Shown one piece after another: positions 1 to 13,100 of a DNA stretch of 64,000 bases. Each line of letters starts with the position of its first letter. Position 1 is the stretch's first letter. Below the pieces are notes generated by a model that had not been told where the DNA came from, searched no databases, and worked only from the letters and a program-made list of their open reading frames with translations. The DNA comes from Rachycentron canadum. Its lineage: Eukaryota > Chordata > Actinopteri > Carangiformes > Rachycentridae. The DNA lies in NCBI GenBank assembly GCA_038496675.1, contig CM076653.1:22618452-22682451 (forward strand), written 5' to 3'. Both the position numbers and the translations under genes were made by a program.

Positions 1-3000
1 CTCAGATGTTTGGACTCCACTGAATATGGTTAAAATTGGTTAATTTTCCAATATGGCTGGCAGCGTCAGTGCCAACACTGTTCCCTCGCATTCACACCAA
101 AGACCTGATACTTGCTGCTGCTCTATATTGAATAACAAAACAATAACTATTGACTATCTAATCTAATAACTATCTAATAACTGCTGCATAACCAGGACCT
201 AGAGCGTGCAACACCTGTATAATCAGTCATATATATATATATTTGTACAACACGCTGTACCAAATATTTACCAGAAAACTGTGAATCCACCAGCAATGTA
301 CCTGTCATCCCTTTATATTTGACAAAAGCAAACACGACGAGAGGCCATGTGCATGAGTGTGATCTGGATCTGTCAGGGATTATGTTAATACCTATTTACT
401 GAATTTAGGACAGATGTCCCTCTTGCTGTCCACTGAATTTATTATCCATGCCTTGCGCATTTCCAAACACAACTCAAGTTATGTTTTTTTTTTTTTTCGA
501 AATTAAAGGTATTACATTTAAAAGTCTGGCTTCATCCAGGACTGTTTGTTTTCAATAGATAATAAATAAAAGAGGCTGGACTTTGTGCTACAGAAAAGTG
601 TTCAAAGCTTAGAGTTCAGAGAAGTACACTGAATGATTGAACACAGGCAAAACAAGATGGACCAGGGGCTTTATAGAACTGCTTCATAAAAGGGTTTTCA
701 GTAGTCCAAATTGTATGGAATATTTTATAATGTCACTTTAAATAACTCATCATATTTGATTGAAAATCTATTCAGCGACTCATGCATTGTCTCTCCTGAC
801 CCCACACATCAGCTAGAAGCACTGGTTTGCAATTTTGTAGTCCTCAAAGCCTATATGTGCTGTTCTGTTACTGCTGGGTGTGAAAGGTGGTGCAAGGGAG
901 TCTGGCTCTCAGAAGAGTGACAACATACTTGCTGCTTTTGAGAAGCAAATTCACTAAAGCTGGTTCCTCTGTACTGAAAAGATTTCCTTTGACCAGAATG
1001 CAAGGGCAGGTGCATTGGATTTAGATCTTGCATCTTATTAAAAAAAAATACTTTGAAGCTTCTCTAACATACTGCAAAAAAGATGAAGATGAAAGTATAA
1101 CAACTATTTTAACATGTTCTGACAAATTCCTCACACAGTGGTTCATCAAAGCCGATCATCTGCAGGTAGGACGGAGAGAAAATACTTTATGTATAGTATG
1201 TAAACAGATTGTACAGATTACATTCAGTGTGTACTACCCTATTAGCTGGCATCTATTAGACAAGACACTGAAAGCAATCCAGACCATTGCAAAGGTCAGC
1301 TGGCTGTGTGAATCATCCATACCTCACTGATACACAATTACAGATAACAGCAGGTGTAGGTGAGGGTGGCCTCTTAAGTGCTTTGAGGCATGCTGGTGAA
1401 TTCTGGGATTATCTAAATCAGGAAGTTAAGATCTATACAGGGTATTATGGCTGCTATTATACTACCAAGGGTAGAGGAAGACCACTATCTAAAATCAGTG
1501 CAGAGGTGAGTCCTGTTTTAATAACACGGTGGCAGCAACATCTAGTGGATATGCTCTCATGATCCCTGCAACAGGGATTACCACAGGCACAAATGGGCAC
1601 TTGTAACTTGGCATTGGCAGAAACACACCCTCTTCTCTGCTGAGAAACTGTTACTTTGTCAACTAAAAACAAACTATCCTCAACAGAGAAGTGTAGTGGA
1701 ACCAAAGAGACCGAAATCCCGGGTGACATAAAATAAAGACATGTGGTCCCTAATTGCTCCAGGCTCAGTTTTCAAATAAAGAAGAAAAAAATGAGAAAGC
1801 AATGGAAGTTAAATATTAAGTCCGCAAAGGTTAGATTCAAATGCAGCCATTATTCACCTCGAAACAGGTAACACATGCAATATGCAACAGCAACTGAAAG
1901 TCTTTGTGACATTCTATCAGATAAAGTTTAAATAGACTTTGAGTGCCGTGATGAATTATTTATGACGGAGCACTCAGCAATTAATACCAAAGAATGCAAA
2001 TGAAGACTGTTTTTGGTCTGAGAGAGGAAGTTGTGGTGCAAAAAACACGGTGAGCAACTAATAAGGCATGCCAATCACAACACTGGGTTTGAAGTCAGAT
2101 TAGATCAAATCAGAAAACTCCATGGTGCCGCACAAACATTCAAAAACAGTTATTGGAAATCGGGGAGCTTTGTTAAATAATACATTTTTCTTCTTTAAAT
2201 AGTATTCAAATGCTAAGGCAGAGCTGTGTAGTATTAAAAAGAAAACCAAACATACAAATATGCTACCGTCTACTTTTAGCAACAGAAAGGAACAGTGGGG
2301 CTTTCACCTCTTCAATAAATTAATTGCTCCACACCATCCCCATGGTTTGTATGCATACACAGAACAATGCACAAATGCGGAGAAATTAATTATCACTATT
2401 GATGGCTGACATTTATGGACTTGTTGGAAGAACCGACTGGAGGCTGGAATACTTAAACTACCTGAAATTAACATAAATTAAAACCAACATGCCACTACAG
2501 CATAAATATGTGTGTTTGAGCGCATGCACATCTGTGCTTTTTTGGTGGGATAGCTTGACATTTTGAGATATATATGCTTTCTGCTGTGCTGAGAATCAGA
2601 TAAGAATAATAATAACACTCACATGTCTATAAGGTAAATGTAACCAAACGAGCCAGTTAGCTAAACATGAAGACTACAAACAAGCAGAAACAGCTTGTCT
2701 GGATCTGTCCAAAGGTAACAATAGGTACAAATTCAGCCATAAACTGTTAAATGCTAGGCAATTAATTATTATTACAGGAACAGTTGCGGGATTAATGTAG
2801 AACGCGTAGGCGAATAATAGTTTGGACGATATTTAGAGGAAACAAACACAAAACCAGCTGAACTTTCTGTTGCAGTTTTCAAGATGTTCTCTACACAGCA
2901 GCAGCTGGTTCAAAGATAGCAGAGAATTACCATCTTCTTCACCAACTTCCTCCCAGCAGACTACAGTATCTGAACCAGTGACCTTTACATCCCCAACTCT

Positions 3001-3686
3001 GTAAGCAACTAATTAAAAATGCAACTCAGGTTGGTGTGCAGTCTAAATAACAGGCCTGCTTCTCAAATGTAAATGCATTTTGCTTTTTTTCTAAATGCTG
3101 TATTGTGCTTATGTATCACATTGGAATAAATGTGTCATTACAACATTGCTGCTGATTAGAAATAAACAATTTAAAGACAGAACTAAATTATTCAGATAAT
3201 AAAGAAAATATCATGAAGGGCATCCATAACTGCAGGTCTATAATCTTATAGTATGTATCTACTATAAATAGACTGCATATCTTTAGCACATTCATGTGAT
3301 GTTGCTACATTGTAACACTAGAAAAACAATAATCAATGTCCAACCAGTAATTATTCAAGAAGTGTGTATGTGAACTAATTTGCCATCTGATAGAAAAGTA
3401 TTTTGGCGTCCTACAAATCCATAACATCTCCTTGGTGAAGCTGGAAAGGCTTTTATAGTTATTGTCCGGTAGTTACCCTCTGGCACTTAAGCCTTAGAGC
3501 ATCCTATCACTCAACCTCACAGCTCTTATCTAGAAAGGAGCTACGTAAGCCTCAGCTTGTCCTAACACAAAGGATTGGACTGACATTGGCATGTTGCCAG
3601 TGAAACGCAGCCAGAGGAAAATGCATGCATTCACTGTCAGTTAGACACACACTTACACTGGCCACACAACAGCACAAATATACAGA

Positions 3687-3688
<2 letters not shown>

Positions 3689-3739
<51 letters not shown>
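3689..3739. repeat. (CA)n microsatellite
   Basis: An uninterrupted AC dinucleotide run of about 50 bp inside adcy2 intron 3. The reading frames across it encode only Val/Cys or His/Thr repeats and are not genes. Confidence 0.95.
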
Positions 3740-3740
<1 letters not shown>

Positions 3741-5494
3741 ACAAAGGCACAGACACATATGGTGCAGGACTTGACAATATGGAAAAACCCTGCCTGTACA
3801 GTACATGTATTTGATTCTGTGAAATACAAGTGAATAACTGTCAATTTAAGCACATTGATGCAAATTGATGCATCGTAGAAACACACTATTTATCACTTCC
3901 CAGCTCTATTTCAATGCACAAGGAAAATGGCTTCTGATGAAATTTGGCCTCTGACACAATCAACAATCAACAATCAAATTATAGACACGAGGCTCTTTAA
4001 AGTGTTTCAAACCTTTATCTTACCCCTGACACAGATTGTGGATTTCACTGTTAGGCAAGTTTGTTACAATAAGGGATAATGTGGGTTAATTAAATCAGGA
4101 GAAAAATGAGAGCAAGACACTATGTGAAGTAAAAAGAAAGAGACTAGAAGCTTTTAAGTCCAAACAGCAGTCTGTATGTTCGTGGCTTGTTTCTAGACCA
4201 AGAATAAAAACACAGTGTAGCTACTGTCAGGATTGTGGGGACATCATGTTTTCACCTCTGCTATTGCTGAGTTTATGAGACTTCAGGTCCCATTGCTATT
4301 ATTATTTCAATTGTATCCCATGGAATTCTCAAGGAAATGGAATTCACCAAACTCCTTTTAAATTACAAGTTGTTGTCAATTAAATGTCAAAAGGCTTTCG
4401 GCTATGGTTGTAAGTTCTGGAAGAATCTAAAAGTGATCCTTGAGTTTACAGTAATTGATCACAAATACAAGGTGAAGAAAAATGTTCGGAAAAAAATGCC
4501 ATTAAGCTACTGATCGTGCATCTGTATAATCTGGCTCACAAAAGTGAGAGATCAGTATCAATGATATCTGGTAGCAATTTTGGGCTGGTGATGTGAAAAA
4601 TTCTTGTTCCAAGCCCTGTGATCTGCCTAGATCTACCAAAAGCCTTAGCATGCCTTTCATTTGATCTCCCCAGCTGCTGTGGGCAAATGCCATTCTATAA
4701 TGAGAGCCAGCATCCCACTACTACACGTATTGCAGTGGGTAAAGTATCAGCTTTATGGCAGCCAATATCCACCTGAAAGAAAAAAAAAAAAACAAGCTAC
4801 CCAGGGCCCTGTTTCTATGGCACACTGGATCTACTTCCATGTGATTACAGAAGACAATGTTGAGAGTTATATAGCACCAGTGACAGGTGCAAAAATGAAA
4901 GGAGCACGAATCACTTCATAATTATACCATAATCCTCTTTAGAAGGAGGGTACAGCATTATTTCTGTGGAAATTTCAGCTTTTTGCATGCATGAGATAGT
5001 CTCCCTTTTTCTCTCTGAGTTTTTTGGAGCCTTAAACTATTGGCATAAAAACTACAAGATAAAAACAAAATGATCCGAATTGAATTTCTAAATCACATTT
5101 TGCATGATGGCAATGTATTATTCATTTAAATCACAAGCACATGTGAAGGCACTGTTGTAGCACTTGACTCACTATTTGTACAAAAAGGATTGACTTTACT
5201 TTATCCGCTGACCTCATCAGAACCACGCAGTCTTGGCTTTGAGAAATGTCAACAAACTGAAACAAAACATCATCATTGTCACTGACAACAAATTAATATT
5301 GGTACCTAAACACACAGCCAGGATTTCTCTTATGTGTTTCCCAGTGGATAATTTGTTTCTTGGCAATCTCACATCAAGTGCCTGCATGTGCCTGCAACTG
5401 GAGCAGCAGTCTGTCTCCTTCTAACAATGCTTTGCTAGTATATCTGTTATTTATTACAGGTAAAAAAAATTAAATAAAAAATAGCCTTTCATTT

Positions 5495-6190
5495 TCCCCC
5501 CCAATTTTGTTATGTCGCAGCTATATGCCAAACAAATTCCCCCCTTATTATTCTACTCCGAATATCCCATAATGACATTGTGAAACAATTTTATAATTGT
5601 TTGAAAATGGAAAAACTGAAATGTCACATTGACATAAGTGTTCAGATTCTTTGCTCTGGTGCCTCCTATTGCTCTTGATCCCATTTCTCTTGATCTCTTG
5701 AATTTACCCGAAATAAATTCAATTGATTTGACATGACTTAGAAAGTAACACAACTGTCTAGGGTCTCAGAGTTGATAATGCAGATCAAGGCAAAAACCGA
5801 GCCATGAGGGAGGAAGAACTGCCTACAGAGCTCAGAGACAGGATTATGTAGAGGAAGAAATTTGGGGAAGGCTAGAAAAAGAGCAAATCATTTTTAGAAG
5901 AAGTTTGGAACAACCGGGACTGTTCCTAAGTGACAGAGATCCCGATGGCCACTGTGGTTGAGCCAAAGGGATCCTGTGAGGAGATGGAGGTATCTGGGCT
6001 TTACGGCAGTGGCCACACTAAAGCCTCTCCTCAGTTAAAGTTTGCTAAAAAGGCACCTGAAAGTCTCTGTTCTGATGAAAGAGACTGCACTGCTTGGTCT
6101 CAAATCTCTGTGTCATCTCTGGAGGAAACCAGACATAATACTTAGAATTGGTCATCCATCTGGAAGTATCTCCCACGTCATTGTCCTGCG
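5495..6190 (+). mobile_element. degenerate Tc1-like DNA transposon, internally deleted
   Basis: The stretch resembles the left part and middle of the common fish Tc1-like elements: a subterminal segment with the characteristic 'CCCATAATGACA' and 'AAAACTGAAATGTCACAT' type motifs, a 'gttcagattctttgctctg' segment, and then decayed transposase coding sequence ('cagagctcagagacaggatt', 'gaagtttggaacaaccggga', 'ctggaggaaacc'). Large internal pieces are missing and the frame is broken throughout, so it is an old fossil. The family assignment rests on remembered element sequences. The exact ends are uncertain and I did not identify a matching right terminal repeat. Confidence 0.7.
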
Positions 6191-8276
6191 GCAGAATTAA
6201 TTTGGGACTATCTCATGCCTCCCTCATGAAAATAATGCATAAAAGTAAAATTTGCAAGAGTAAGCCAAAAAGATAATTGAGGACCACATTTTAGTATTTT
6301 TGTAACTACTTCAGCCATGAAAAGAAACAGGTTCTTTTCACTACATTACTCACAGAAAAAAATCTAAAAATATCAATCCTGGTAATGTTCTTTTGCCAAG
6401 AAATACTTGAATAATCCAAACTTCCCTTTGTTTTCATTTTACTGATGCAATCCATTATTTTCTGCAAGGGATTTTCTCTTAAAGAGCACTTCTCTCTGGC
6501 AGATTTGCTCCTGGGATTCTGCTGACAGGCAAACTGACCTGATATACAAAAGGAGCTGGCAGATAGTGACCATGTAGCATACAGCCCCAGGCTGCCCAGA
6601 TGCCAGTGTGCCCATGCTACAGTTGCACGATAGAAGAAACGTTAAGGGAAACCAAATTAATTAAGACTCAGAAATGCATTCAAATAGCAGGCAGAGGAAC
6701 CGAAAACCAAAAACTAGGACAGAGCTTTACATTACAAGCGCCACGTATATTTACATATCCAGATTCTGGTTTAAGGCTATGAAGGACTATTAAAAAGATG
6801 TGCACCAAACATTTTCTTCTAATTAAAGATACCATCTCTTTAAAATATCAGTGTATAAATGGTCCTTTTCATTTATGTTTTAAGGGAACAGTTATTGTTA
6901 ACCTTGTGCAAAATCTGTCTCTACAAGTCATTATTTAAAAAAGTTGGAAAGCTTAACAATCAATCCTTAGCGGCGCCTGCAAACACCTCAAATGGCATTT
7001 ATATTCTGTGATAAATATTGATAAATAAATGAGATGAAATAACCATTTATAATGAATTCTTTTTTTGTGCAGCCACAAATAATTTACACAGCAACTGACA
7101 AATACAGATGACACACGAACACATATGTATGTACAGTATATACATTCAGAAAATGGGCAGAGAACAGTATTTTCTATGTAGGAAGTCGCTGAGATAAAAG
7201 TTATTAAGTCTGGCAAATGAAATGCTAAATCGGTGAGGCATGGTATTTTTGACATGCTTGTTAAATTAATGTTTCCTTTATACATTAGTCCGAATTAGCC
7301 CTGGGTGTATTGGCAATCACTGATGTTTGGAATCAGGTTTGAAAAAGCTCAAATTAATTAGAGGCTGCATTACCCAGATAATTGGTTTCCTGATATTGTT
7401 ACTTCTTTGCTATTTTCTGCATATGCCAACTGACTGGACATTTTGCGCTTGAAACGGCAACACTGCTGCAAAGTGGGTGACCTTTTAATAAAGTATAGAA
7501 AAAAACACACATTAGAATTTCTATCGCTCACTTGCTATGCTAAATTAGTTTTAGTTTAAAGGTCACATTTGTTTGTTTGCTAAAAATACATACTGTATGG
7601 TTAGAATGACCAGAAATGCCCATTTTGTGAGCAGGATGGGAGAATAGAACATGGCCGGAAAGGAAAACATTTCCAATAACATTCCATCTGGATGATAAAA
7701 TATATAAAAATGTGAGCTTTCTTGTTTTACGAACAATGAATTCAGCGTGCATTGGGAAGCAGGACACCCTGTGAACTGGAGGTATGCAAACCTCTACAGA
7801 GAAACAAGAGGCAAGTTTGAATAAAACTGATTTTATCAAAATCAAAATTATTCTTTGAGCATCCTTTGTCCACCCTTACCTACGTGAAATACTAGCACAA
7901 GACAAAACATGTAATTAGCATTAGCATGTATTAGCTGCCTGCTGGTGGTAGCTTTATTTACTGACACTGGTCTTCCTCTTCTCCTTTAACTCTTAAAAAG
8001 TAAATAGGTGTATTTCCCAAAACGTTTAACTACTCCCTTACACCGAATGTATAAACTGTTAACCCTTAAGTGCCACTCAATTCTACACTGATTAACACAT
8101 AATTACTGATAAATCAATTAATTAATTGTGTTGAGGTAAAGAGATGTGCGTGCATATTTTGTGGATTTGTATGATTCAGTGTTTGTTCTCTTGTACATGC
8201 ATCTGACTTCTACTGTTTTACCACACTTATACCACACACATATATACATATATACACACATATATATTGTATATAT

Positions 8277-9272
8277 ACGATACTGTGCAAAAGTCTAGCT
8301 TTGTTGTTTTAGCAACGTTTTAATGACCATCCATGTTTATTTTTTCAGTCTCTATATTAAGATTAAGAAGATTAAACAAAATTTAAAAAAAAAAACAAAA
8401 CACAATTTTCAGAACAAAATGGCTTGTACAGGCAAAAGTCAGTATTTAGTGTGACATCCCTTGGCACTAAGCACATCTTGAGCTCTTTTGGGGAGACTGT
8501 CCTGAAGTTTTCTGAAGTAATCTTCTGGTATATTATACCAGGCTTCTTTCAGCACTTCCCAGAGCTCGTCTTTAGATTTAGAGTGTTTTTTATTTCTTTC
8601 TCTGTCCAAGTGATCCCATAATATTCAGGTCTGGACTGTCAGTGTTTTATCAGCTGTTTTTCTCTCCAAATATGATTTCACTGCATTAGCAGTGAGCTTG
8701 GGACCATTATCATGCTGAAAAATAAAACCTTTCCAGAAGAAATGGCGTGATGAATTAGAACCTGTCAGTACTTTTCAGCATTTATGATCCCATGATGATC
8801 AATTCGGACAGTATTGCCAACACCACTGGCAGAAATGCAGCCCCAGACCAGGACAGACCCTCCCCATCTTTTACTGAAGGCCTCAATCTCTCATTCTTCC
8901 ATCTCTCTCCAACTCTTCTTCTCACATATTGTCCACGATTGCACCCAAAAATGGAGCCAGGTCCTTGCTCGACTTCTTCCGGTCTCTCAAAGAAGAAACC
9001 TCTCATCAGATTTTAAAGGTTTTCTTGGCCTTCAAGTCCTTTTTTTTGTCCTTGACCTCTCCTGATTCTTCAAATATCTTTATAACAGCTTCAATACTAC
9101 ATCTTGAGTATCCAGTTTGTTTGCTGATTTCCCTTGGAGAGTGGCCTTGCTGATACAAAATTATGATTTTATGTCTGTCAAACCCTGTGGTCTTTGGCAT
9201 TTTGAATAGTCATTGCTGCATTGTTTTAACAACAAATCTAATGGTGGCCTAAGACTTTTGCACAGTACTGTA
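8277..9272 (-). mobile_element. Tc1/mariner-like DNA transposon with terminal inverted repeats
   Basis: An element of about 1 kb is bounded by inverted repeats. TACTGTGCAAAAGTCT at 8281-8296 is matched exactly by its reverse complement at 9252-9267. AT dinucleotides flank both ends, consistent with TA target-site duplication, but the tract is too TA-rich to define it. Inside is a minus-strand Tc1 transposase relic. It lies in adcy2 intron 3. Confidence 0.88.
8430..9200 (-). pseudogene. broken Tc1-family transposase
   Basis: The relic starts at 9200 with MPKTTGFDRHKI and runs through a helix-turn-helix paired-like segment (QQGHSPREISKQTGYS). It then breaks into different frames. Further on are pieces typical of Tc1 transposases: GQYVRRRVGER, then PSVKDGEG followed by a frame change. 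A segment near 8700 corresponds to the FQHDNGPK motif, which carries a catalytic Asp, and is read only after a frameshift. Several frameshifts and stops make it non-functional. The order of motifs and the enclosing inverted repeats support the family call. Confidence 0.85.
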
Positions 9273-9491
9273 TATATATCTTACGTGCTATAATGATAAA
9301 CATACATAGAGCATAAAGCCAAAAATATGTTTACGTTTCTCAACTAATTTCAGGGAGTCAAATTTATAATAATATCTACAAAAAACCACAGCTCCTCCGT
9401 TTACTTATATTTGTTTTCAAACCAGCTCAGTCTAATAGGGTGAGTACGTTTCTCCCAATAGAAGTGTTGGCCACCGTACTGATCACCTTAC

Positions 9492-9653
9492 CTGCCACAC
9501 TACTGGTTCCATGTGATCAGCCGTGGTGGACAGGCAGACACTCAACACAATGGTGTGAGAGATGGAGGTCAGGGCACTGGCGATGATGGCGTCCCGCATA
9601 GAGAACGGCAGCATAGTGTAAACCACAAACACAATGAACAGGAAGAATGACAC
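9492..9653 (-). CDS. adcy2: adcy2 coding exon 3
   Basis: 54 codons, phase 0 at both ends. The acceptor is ctctccacag before GTGTCATTC and the donor is CAG|GTAAGG. It encodes VSFFLFIVFVVYTMLPF (membrane helix 4) and the conserved short loop and helix 5 beginning MRDAIIAS, ending in VVWQ. Alignment to vertebrate ADCY2 is essentially continuous with exon 2 (...CPWDQ|VSFF...). Confidence 0.96.
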
Positions 9654-10042
9654 CTGTGGAGAGAATGACAAAGAAGATGTGAGTGATGGATGCACAAGGA
9701 AAGAAAAAACAGCCTGATAAAATCATTGTTGACAGTCTCTGTGGGGGAAGAGAATCATAATCCTTTAAGTCTGAACACTGTTAACACTGCTGGCTGAAGT
9801 GAAGCTCAATTATTTGCAGCTAATAAATAAGGGACAAAATAACCAGGCCCGTCATGGGAAGTATTTGATATTAACAGACTCGATGACTGGAGAAAAAAGG
9901 GAAGGAGGACTTATATTTGTTCCCAGCATCTTCAGTTAATCTTAGCTTCCTTGATTTGTGGAAGCAGAAATGGGGCCAATCAGCTCGCACACTTCAAACC
10001 TGACACCTATGATGTAGCAGTGCTTCCTTTTTTACCCAACCT

Positions 10043-10120
<78 letters not shown>

Positions 10121-13100
10121 CTTGAATACGCCTTCTTAAAGTAGCTCATCTGCTGTTGTGCATGGACAGAAAGGAGCCAGTGTTCGGCTGAAGCCAGGTG
10201 CCAGTTAACCTTTCTTGAGTTATTTGCGGGGCTAGGGGAAAGCGGGGTTAGTGTGTAGGGGGCAGAGAGATGGAAACAGGAAAGGAAGGCAACAGAGCAA
10301 GAGGGGGGCGACTGAAAAACAGTACTTCCTCTGTTCAAGCTTGGGTGACTAAGATACAGTTGTAGACTTATTTCTTCGCGGCAAACTAACGAATGTAAAT
10401 AGTCACAAAAATGAATCCTATACTTTATCCATGTTTGGATTCAAATTTTGCTCCAATGATTAATGTGTCCTCTCTATTGATAAGTGCTGGCAATTGCCAA
10501 AGTGAACCATGTCTTGTATTAGGGCTTTTGATGAAATTCTGAGTTTGGTTGCTGTGCAATGGATCAATAGAGAAGCAGACTGTGATTTCTCCTTCAAGAG
10601 TAGAGGAGCAGAGGTCAAGTGAAAGCAACAAGTGGAGGTCAGTATGATGTACCAGAGAAGTAAACACTTCAAAATGAAAATTAAATCAGCAGAATCAACT
10701 GAAAGCTGTTTATATTCTTGTAAAAAAACAAAAAAAAAACAAAAAAAACTGTTTTGACAACAACAAAGCGATTTGTCATTCAAATTGTGTTTTGATTAAT
10801 TGCATCAAAATTATGGTCAGTTCAGGTTTTGTAATTCAAGTGTAAGTCAAATGCAGTACATTCAGTGTGTTACTGATCATTATACAATCTAAATGGTATA
10901 ATTCGTACTGTTTCACATCCATCATGTTAGAGGTGGATGTCACTCAGCGGTAGTATAGAAGCATCTTTTCATAAAATACATGTAACACCATGATATATTG
11001 ATAACCTGATCACTCCAACCACATCCCCTGCCTGACTGCCACGGAAGAGCAGGTGCAATCCTTTGTCAGTAATTTACTGCACCACGGGGACGAAGTAAGA
11101 AATCAGACCAAAAAGAATTTCTTTCAATAAAGGTTGTGTTAGGCGTCCCCTTATTCAGTTGGATCATCTTTCAAGTTTTTTTTTTTTTCCTTCCAAAATC
11201 AATGACAATGACAAGCCACTCAAAACATAAGCCATTATTTGATGATGACTTGAAAAGAAGACCCATTTGGCTGAAATAGAGAAGATGGTCCCAGCCTTTC
11301 TTTTAAAACAGGCACAGTGTCAATTGTCTTTTTGATTAACTGAGCACAGTTGTTACGAAATATAAATATTAAGACTTGAAAGTTGAGTCAAGTACTTTGT
11401 ATTAACAAGATCATACGGCTCTTAATTGACTGTGGAGAGTAAGTATTTGGTGTTAGCTTCCGTAATAAAGATCTGAAATAGAGTGCATTTTTAACCTATA
11501 AATCCACATCAACATGTAGAGTATACATAATAATCCAGCCTGTATATTTCCCGCAGTAAGCGTGAAAGTGTGGTAAGTGTTGAATTTAGAAAGAAATACT
11601 GAGGGCTATACTGCAAAAATAATATTATAATTATAAATATTACATCAATGATATAATATATTTTTTAATGTCTCTCAGTCATCACAGAAAAGCTTATTAT
11701 ATTTATTTCCAGTCAACAGAAAATTAATTCCTAGATGGGCGGCAGTTGAAGTGGTTACTGCTGTTATTTCCTGCAGCATTTACAGAGTAAGAAACAGTCA
11801 AATTGCTTAGAAACTAAGACCTTGTACCAGCATCATGTGACCATAATTAAGTAATATATATGTGCTATACAGTACATATATAGACACAATACAGAACTGA
11901 AAAGCAGCAACACCCTGAAATGACCTTGTTTTTTTCTTTGCTATTTCAGATGAGACTATTTTCGAAGAAATTCAAATCCTGCAAATAGTTACGGGACACA
12001 TTTCTTCATAAAATAGCAACTGCATGGTGTATGATTACATTGCATGATGGATGATGCTGAACTGTATCTAAGTCTATGTCGGTGCATTTTGCCCCGAAAA
12101 CAGACCTTCTCTGCATGACTGAATTGAATTGACTCTTGTGGAGGTCAGGGGCGAAAATGTTAACGCTTTGAGCTCACTGAGCGTCCAAGGCTCATGGAAC
12201 AACCTATTATAACTCACAGACAACAGAGCTCAGTCAATATAGAGCTGAGGAAACACAGAAAAGGTCAATCAGAAGGTTATCTAAACAGGTACTGTAAACT
12301 GGCCCTTCATACAGAGAGCCCATGACTGATGCTAAATGTCTTAAATGGCAAGGATAGATGTTCATTACTGTTAAAAAAAACAAAAAAACAAAACAGATAC
12401 AGGTATGGCAGATATCAGACAACCAAATTGGGATTTGAAAGAAAGAAGAATATTACAGAGCAAAAAAATGTAAACAAGTCACTTGAACGGAAACTAGCCC
12501 ATGAAGTATATCATTTGTTTGCTGAACACAACAAAGGAATGTATAGTATTTAAGACCACCTATAATGGCCAGGTCTGCGCCTTCTTTTCTCTGTGGAACA
12601 ATGGTATTGATGACACATTTTACCAACCACTCAAGAAGAGTAACCTCTAATTTCCCCTGGCCAGAGAAAAAAAGCACATCAGAAGCAGACATCACACAGG
12701 ATCCTGTTTCTTGAAGTCAACTTGAACATCTGATCATTGCTGCAGTAATATTGGACCAGCAATTTCTCTTATTAGTCACGGCACAACTACGGCCACCAAA
12801 CTGCCCCTTCGTGCAGCCACTGCAGCGACTGTCTCTTTTTCACAATCAGTGGAGCTTATCTTTATAGATATGCAGTCTGGCATTTCCATTTCCCTTTCTA
12901 TTTAAACCGTTTACATGACTGCATAAACCAATAGCTCCCTGTAATAATCCCTTCTGCGTGACAGAAAATATTATTTTCAGCATTCAGAGAAAAGGTGGTG
13001 CGCAAATTTGAGCCAAACAAAAGTGGTACTGTGTTTGTGCTTGTTCCTCTTGACAGCTTTGCACCTGCAGGAATGGCCAAAATCCTTCAGAAGTGAGGTG

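Larger units (their letters stand above)
1..9491 (-). other. adcy2: adcy2 intron 3 (partial)
   Basis: This is intronic sequence downstream of adcy2 exon 3, whose splice donor lies at 9491-9490 on the minus strand. I see no further adcy2 exon before the left edge. It contains a CA microsatellite and two degenerate Tc1-like transposons, listed separately. The rest is AT-rich sequence with no recognisable gene. Confidence 0.75.
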
